This document shows positions 5,217-6,471 of a DNA stretch of 6,471 nucleotides, piece after piece (the stretch's first letter is position 1; each line of letters begins with the position of its first letter). The stretch lies in contig JASHXJ010000442.1 in the NCBI GenBank assembly GCA_030043595.1, positions 1 through 6,471 on the forward strand. Reading direction: 5' to 3'. The notes under the pieces were generated by a model. That model ran no database searches. It saw only the letters and a list, made by a program, of their open reading frames with translations, and had not been told where the DNA came from. Origin of the DNA: Trebonia sp. Its GTDB lineage: Bacteria; Actinomycetota; Actinomycetes; Streptosporangiales; Streptosporangiaceae. The position numbers and the translations under genes were made by a program.

Positions 5217-6134
5217 CTAGCTTCCGGCGATGACTGCCTTCAGCAGGCCGCGGGTCCTTTCCTGATCCTCACCGCGGGCGAACTCAGTCGCGACGAAGTC
5301 GGTCACCCCGGCGTCCGCGAGCGCCAGGATCTGCGCCGCGACCGCGTCCTCGTCGCCGACGATCGCCACGTCGGCAGGACCCGCCGCGCCTTCCCTGTCC
5401 AGCATCGCGCGGTAGGACGGCAGCTGTCCGTAGATGGCGAACTCCTGCGCCGCGCTCGCCCTGACGGCAGCCGGATCGCTGGTCACGCAGACCGGCAGCA
5501 GGCAGACGACACGCGGGCTGGGCCTGCCCGCGGCGGCGGCCGCGGCCGAGATAGCCGGGACCACGTAGTCGCGGACGGTGCCGGGCCCGGTCATCCACAG
5601 CACCGTGCCGTCGGTCTGCTCCCCGGCGAGCGTCAGCATCCGCGGTGCCATCGCGGCCAGCAGCACCGGCACCCGGCCCGCCCTGGGCGTGGACAGGCCG
5701 ATGTGCGCGCTCAGCGTGCCGCCATCAACGCTGACCGCGGTACCGTCCAGCAGCGGCAGCAGGACCGACAGGTATTCGCGCATGTGCCGGGCGGGCCTGT
5801 CGAAGCTGTACCCGTACATGTCCTCGATCACGATCTTGTGCGACAGCCCGATGCCGAGTGCCAGCCGTCCGGGCCCGACCGCCAGCGCGGCGGTCAGCGC
5901 CTGCTGCGCCAGCGCCGCCGGATGCCGCGGGTAGGTGGGAACGACGGCCGTGCCGAGCTCGACGCCCGGCACCTGGCTGCCGGCTACCGCCAGCGAGGTC
6001 AGTGCGTCAAGCCCGAAGATGTTCGCCATCCAGACCGACGCGAACCCGTCGTCAGCCGCCCGGCGGAGCTGATCGGCCAGTTCGCCGAGTGCCTGACTGC
6101 CGCTCGTCTCCCCGGCCATGGTGCCGATCCGCAT
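5217..6134 (-). CDS. LLM-class F420-dependent oxidoreductase, MSMEG_4879 type
   Basis: Complete 305-residue luciferase-like monooxygenase-fold protein. Motifs match the actinobacterial F420-dependent family TIGR03564 (MSMEG_4879): start MRIGTMAGETSG, FASVWMANIFGLDALT (31-46), GTAVVPTYPRHPAALAQQ (61-78), LALGIGLSHKIVIE, then YSFDRPARHMREYLSVL, APRMLTLAGEQTDGTVLWMTGP, and the C-terminal YGQLPSYRAMLDREGAAGPADVAIVGDE. Length is normal for the family. Family knowledge predicts hydride transfer with deazaflavin F420 in the cytoplasm; the physiological substrate of this subgroup is not known to me. The ATG at 6134-6132 has GGAGG 6 nt upstream, within a doubled ACGGAGGC unit. It is the first gene of a probable operon with the lactate-monooxygenase-like gene and is read divergently from the secreted-protein gene at 6338. 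Confidence 0.94.
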   Translation of the reverse strand: MRIGTMAGETSGSQALGELADQLRRAADDGFASVWMANIFGLDALTSLAVAGSQVPGVELGTAVVPTYPRHPAALAQQALTAALAVGPGRLALGIGLSHKIVIEDMYGYSFDRPARHMREYLSVLLPLLDGTAVSVDGGTLSAHIGLSTPRAGRVPVLLAAMAPRMLTLAGEQTDGTVLWMTGPGTVRDYVVPAISAAAAAAGRPSPRVVCLLPVCVTSDPAAVRASAAQEFAIYGQLPSYRAMLDREGAAGPADVAIVGDEDAVAAQILALADAGVTDFVATEFARGEDQERTRGLLKAVIAGS

Positions 6135-6139
6135 GCCTT

Positions 6140-6155
6140 GCCTCCGTGCCTCCGT
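6140..6155 (-). promoter_or_regulatory. Doubled ribosome-binding unit before the LLM gene
   Basis: On the plus strand GCCTCCGT occurs twice in direct tandem (6140-6147, 6148-6155). The transcript therefore reads ACGGAGGC twice, with the proximal GGAGG 6 nt and the distal one 14 nt before the ATG. The proximal copy has the right spacing; the distal copy could hold a waiting ribosome or be a chance duplication. Confidence 0.65.
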
Positions 6156-6195
6156 CCGCCGGGCGCCGGCTCCGGTACCGTCGCCCTTGAGGCTG

Positions 6196-6224
6196 ATCCT
6201 CTCGGCCGCCTACCGCTATCGCAA
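6196..6224 (-). promoter_or_regulatory. Candidate promoter of the LLM / lactate-monooxygenase-like operon
   Basis: On the minus strand TTGCGA (6224-6219) and GAGGAT (6201-6196) are separated by exactly 17 bp, resembling a housekeeping-sigma -35/-10 pair of actinomycetes. Transcription would start near 6190, giving a leader of about 55 nt. The match is partial, so this is a candidate only. Confidence 0.35.
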
Positions 6225-6235
6225 GCCGCTGCGAT
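6218..6235. promoter_or_regulatory. Inverted repeat ATCGCA-N6-TGCGAT, candidate operator
   Basis: Perfect 6-bp arms (6218-6223 and 6230-6235) separated by 6 bp form an 18-bp site that covers the candidate -35 element TTGCGA. The size fits a dimeric repressor such as a TetR- or GntR-type protein, but no regulator gene is present in the window. Confidence 0.4.
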
Positions 6236-6337
6236 CTTCCCGCGTGCGGGGCATGCGTGCGACACACCGGCGCAGCTAGCGGCGAGATGTCCGATATGCC
6301 ACACTCGGGGCTGGTGGTGTTCGCGGGAAAGGGGCAG

Positions 6338-6471
6338 ATGGTGCGCAGATGCCGGCTAGTGGCGCGATCAGTCAAGTTCCTCGGCGTACCGCTGCTGCTG
6401 GCAGGGATGGCCGCCTGGGCCGGAGCGGCCGGAGCGGCCGAGGCCAGTATCCAGGGACCGCGTGCATTCAC
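6338..6471 (+). CDS. Start of a probable secreted protein (signal peptide), cut by right edge
   Basis: Forty-four codons are visible before the window ends. ATG at 6338 follows a purine-rich GGGAAAGGGG stretch that can act as ribosome site. The product begins with a textbook signal peptide: a basic n-region (MVRRCRLVARSVK, residues 1-13), a hydrophobic core (FLGVPLLLAGMAAWAG, 14-29), an Ala/Gly-rich c-region and a probable signal peptidase I site after A34-E35-A36, leaving SIQGPRAF as the first mature residues. There is no lipobox cysteine and no twin-arginine motif of the Tat consensus, so Sec export is the better guess. A GTG at 6341 is a possible alternative start. The tandem GGAGCGGCC (6422-6430, 6431-6439) encodes the Ala/Gly repeat before the cleavage site. 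Mature function unknown. It is transcribed divergently from the LLM gene. Confidence 0.65.
   Translation, partial: MVRRCRLVARSVKFLGVPLLLAGMAAWAGAAGAAEASIQGPRAF

Noticed and set aside
5703..6359. Plus-strand frame of 218 codons across the LLM gene and its promoter; minus-strand frame 6052-6471
   Set aside because: Both lack motifs and ribosome sites. The first is antisense to the LLM coding region; the second covers the signal-peptide gene and the LLM promoter in the wrong frame.
1..6471. CRISPR array, transposon ends, tRNA or integration site
   Set aside because: No regularly spaced repeats, no transposase or integrase motif, no tRNA-like fold and no target duplications were seen; the repeats found are short and promoter-local.

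Overview
The window is about 70% GC, with strongly G/C-biased third codon positions, and looks like chromosomal DNA of an actinomycete (Actinomycetota). The gene families fit that: two zinc alcohol dehydrogenases of the NDMA-dependent, mycofactocin-associated type, an F420-dependent LLM-class oxidoreductase of the MSMEG_4879 type, and a flavoprotein closely resembling mycobacterial lactate 2-monooxygenase. All assignments rest on reading motifs and remembered family sequences; no search was run. I see no rRNA, tRNA, CRISPR array, insertion sequence or phage gene.

Layout. (1) 1-1879, minus strand: a tandem pair of paralogous alcohol dehydrogenases, transcribed right to left. The complete copy (770-1879) is upstream. 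The second copy (1-741) starts 28 bp after it and runs off the left edge. (2) 1880-2210: a 331-bp non-coding stretch holding the presumed promoter of that pair. It contains a cluster of CCGCCCG elements, a tandem TAATCCA repeat, a short GC hairpin and a 35-bp concentric palindrome. (3) 2211-2909, minus: a small alpha/beta hydrolase, divergent by 53 bp from (4) 2963-3997, plus: a D-2-hydroxyacid dehydrogenase-family protein with an unusual inserted loop. (5) 4005-5189, minus: a lactate 2-monooxygenase-like FMN enzyme, convergent with the dehydrogenase across a 7-bp gap and downstream of (6) 5217-6134, minus: the F420-type LLM oxidoreductase. These last two look like a two-gene operon with a strong hairpin between them. 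(7) 6135-6337: a divergent promoter region with a good -35/-10 candidate overlapped by an inverted repeat. (8) 6338 to the right edge, plus: the start of an apparently secreted protein with a clear signal peptide.

How they may work together: five of the seven genes are oxidoreductases using zinc/NAD, NAD(P), FMN or F420. A plausible but unproven theme is oxidation of a short alcohol or diol by the two alcohol dehydrogenases, with 2-hydroxy acids handled by the 2-hydroxyacid dehydrogenase and the lactate-monooxygenase-like enzyme. I found no plainly new defence or mobile system. The most unusual material is regulatory: the palindrome at 2094-2128, the repeat cluster at 1930-2016, the hairpin at 5192-5210 and the operator-like repeat at 6218-6235.
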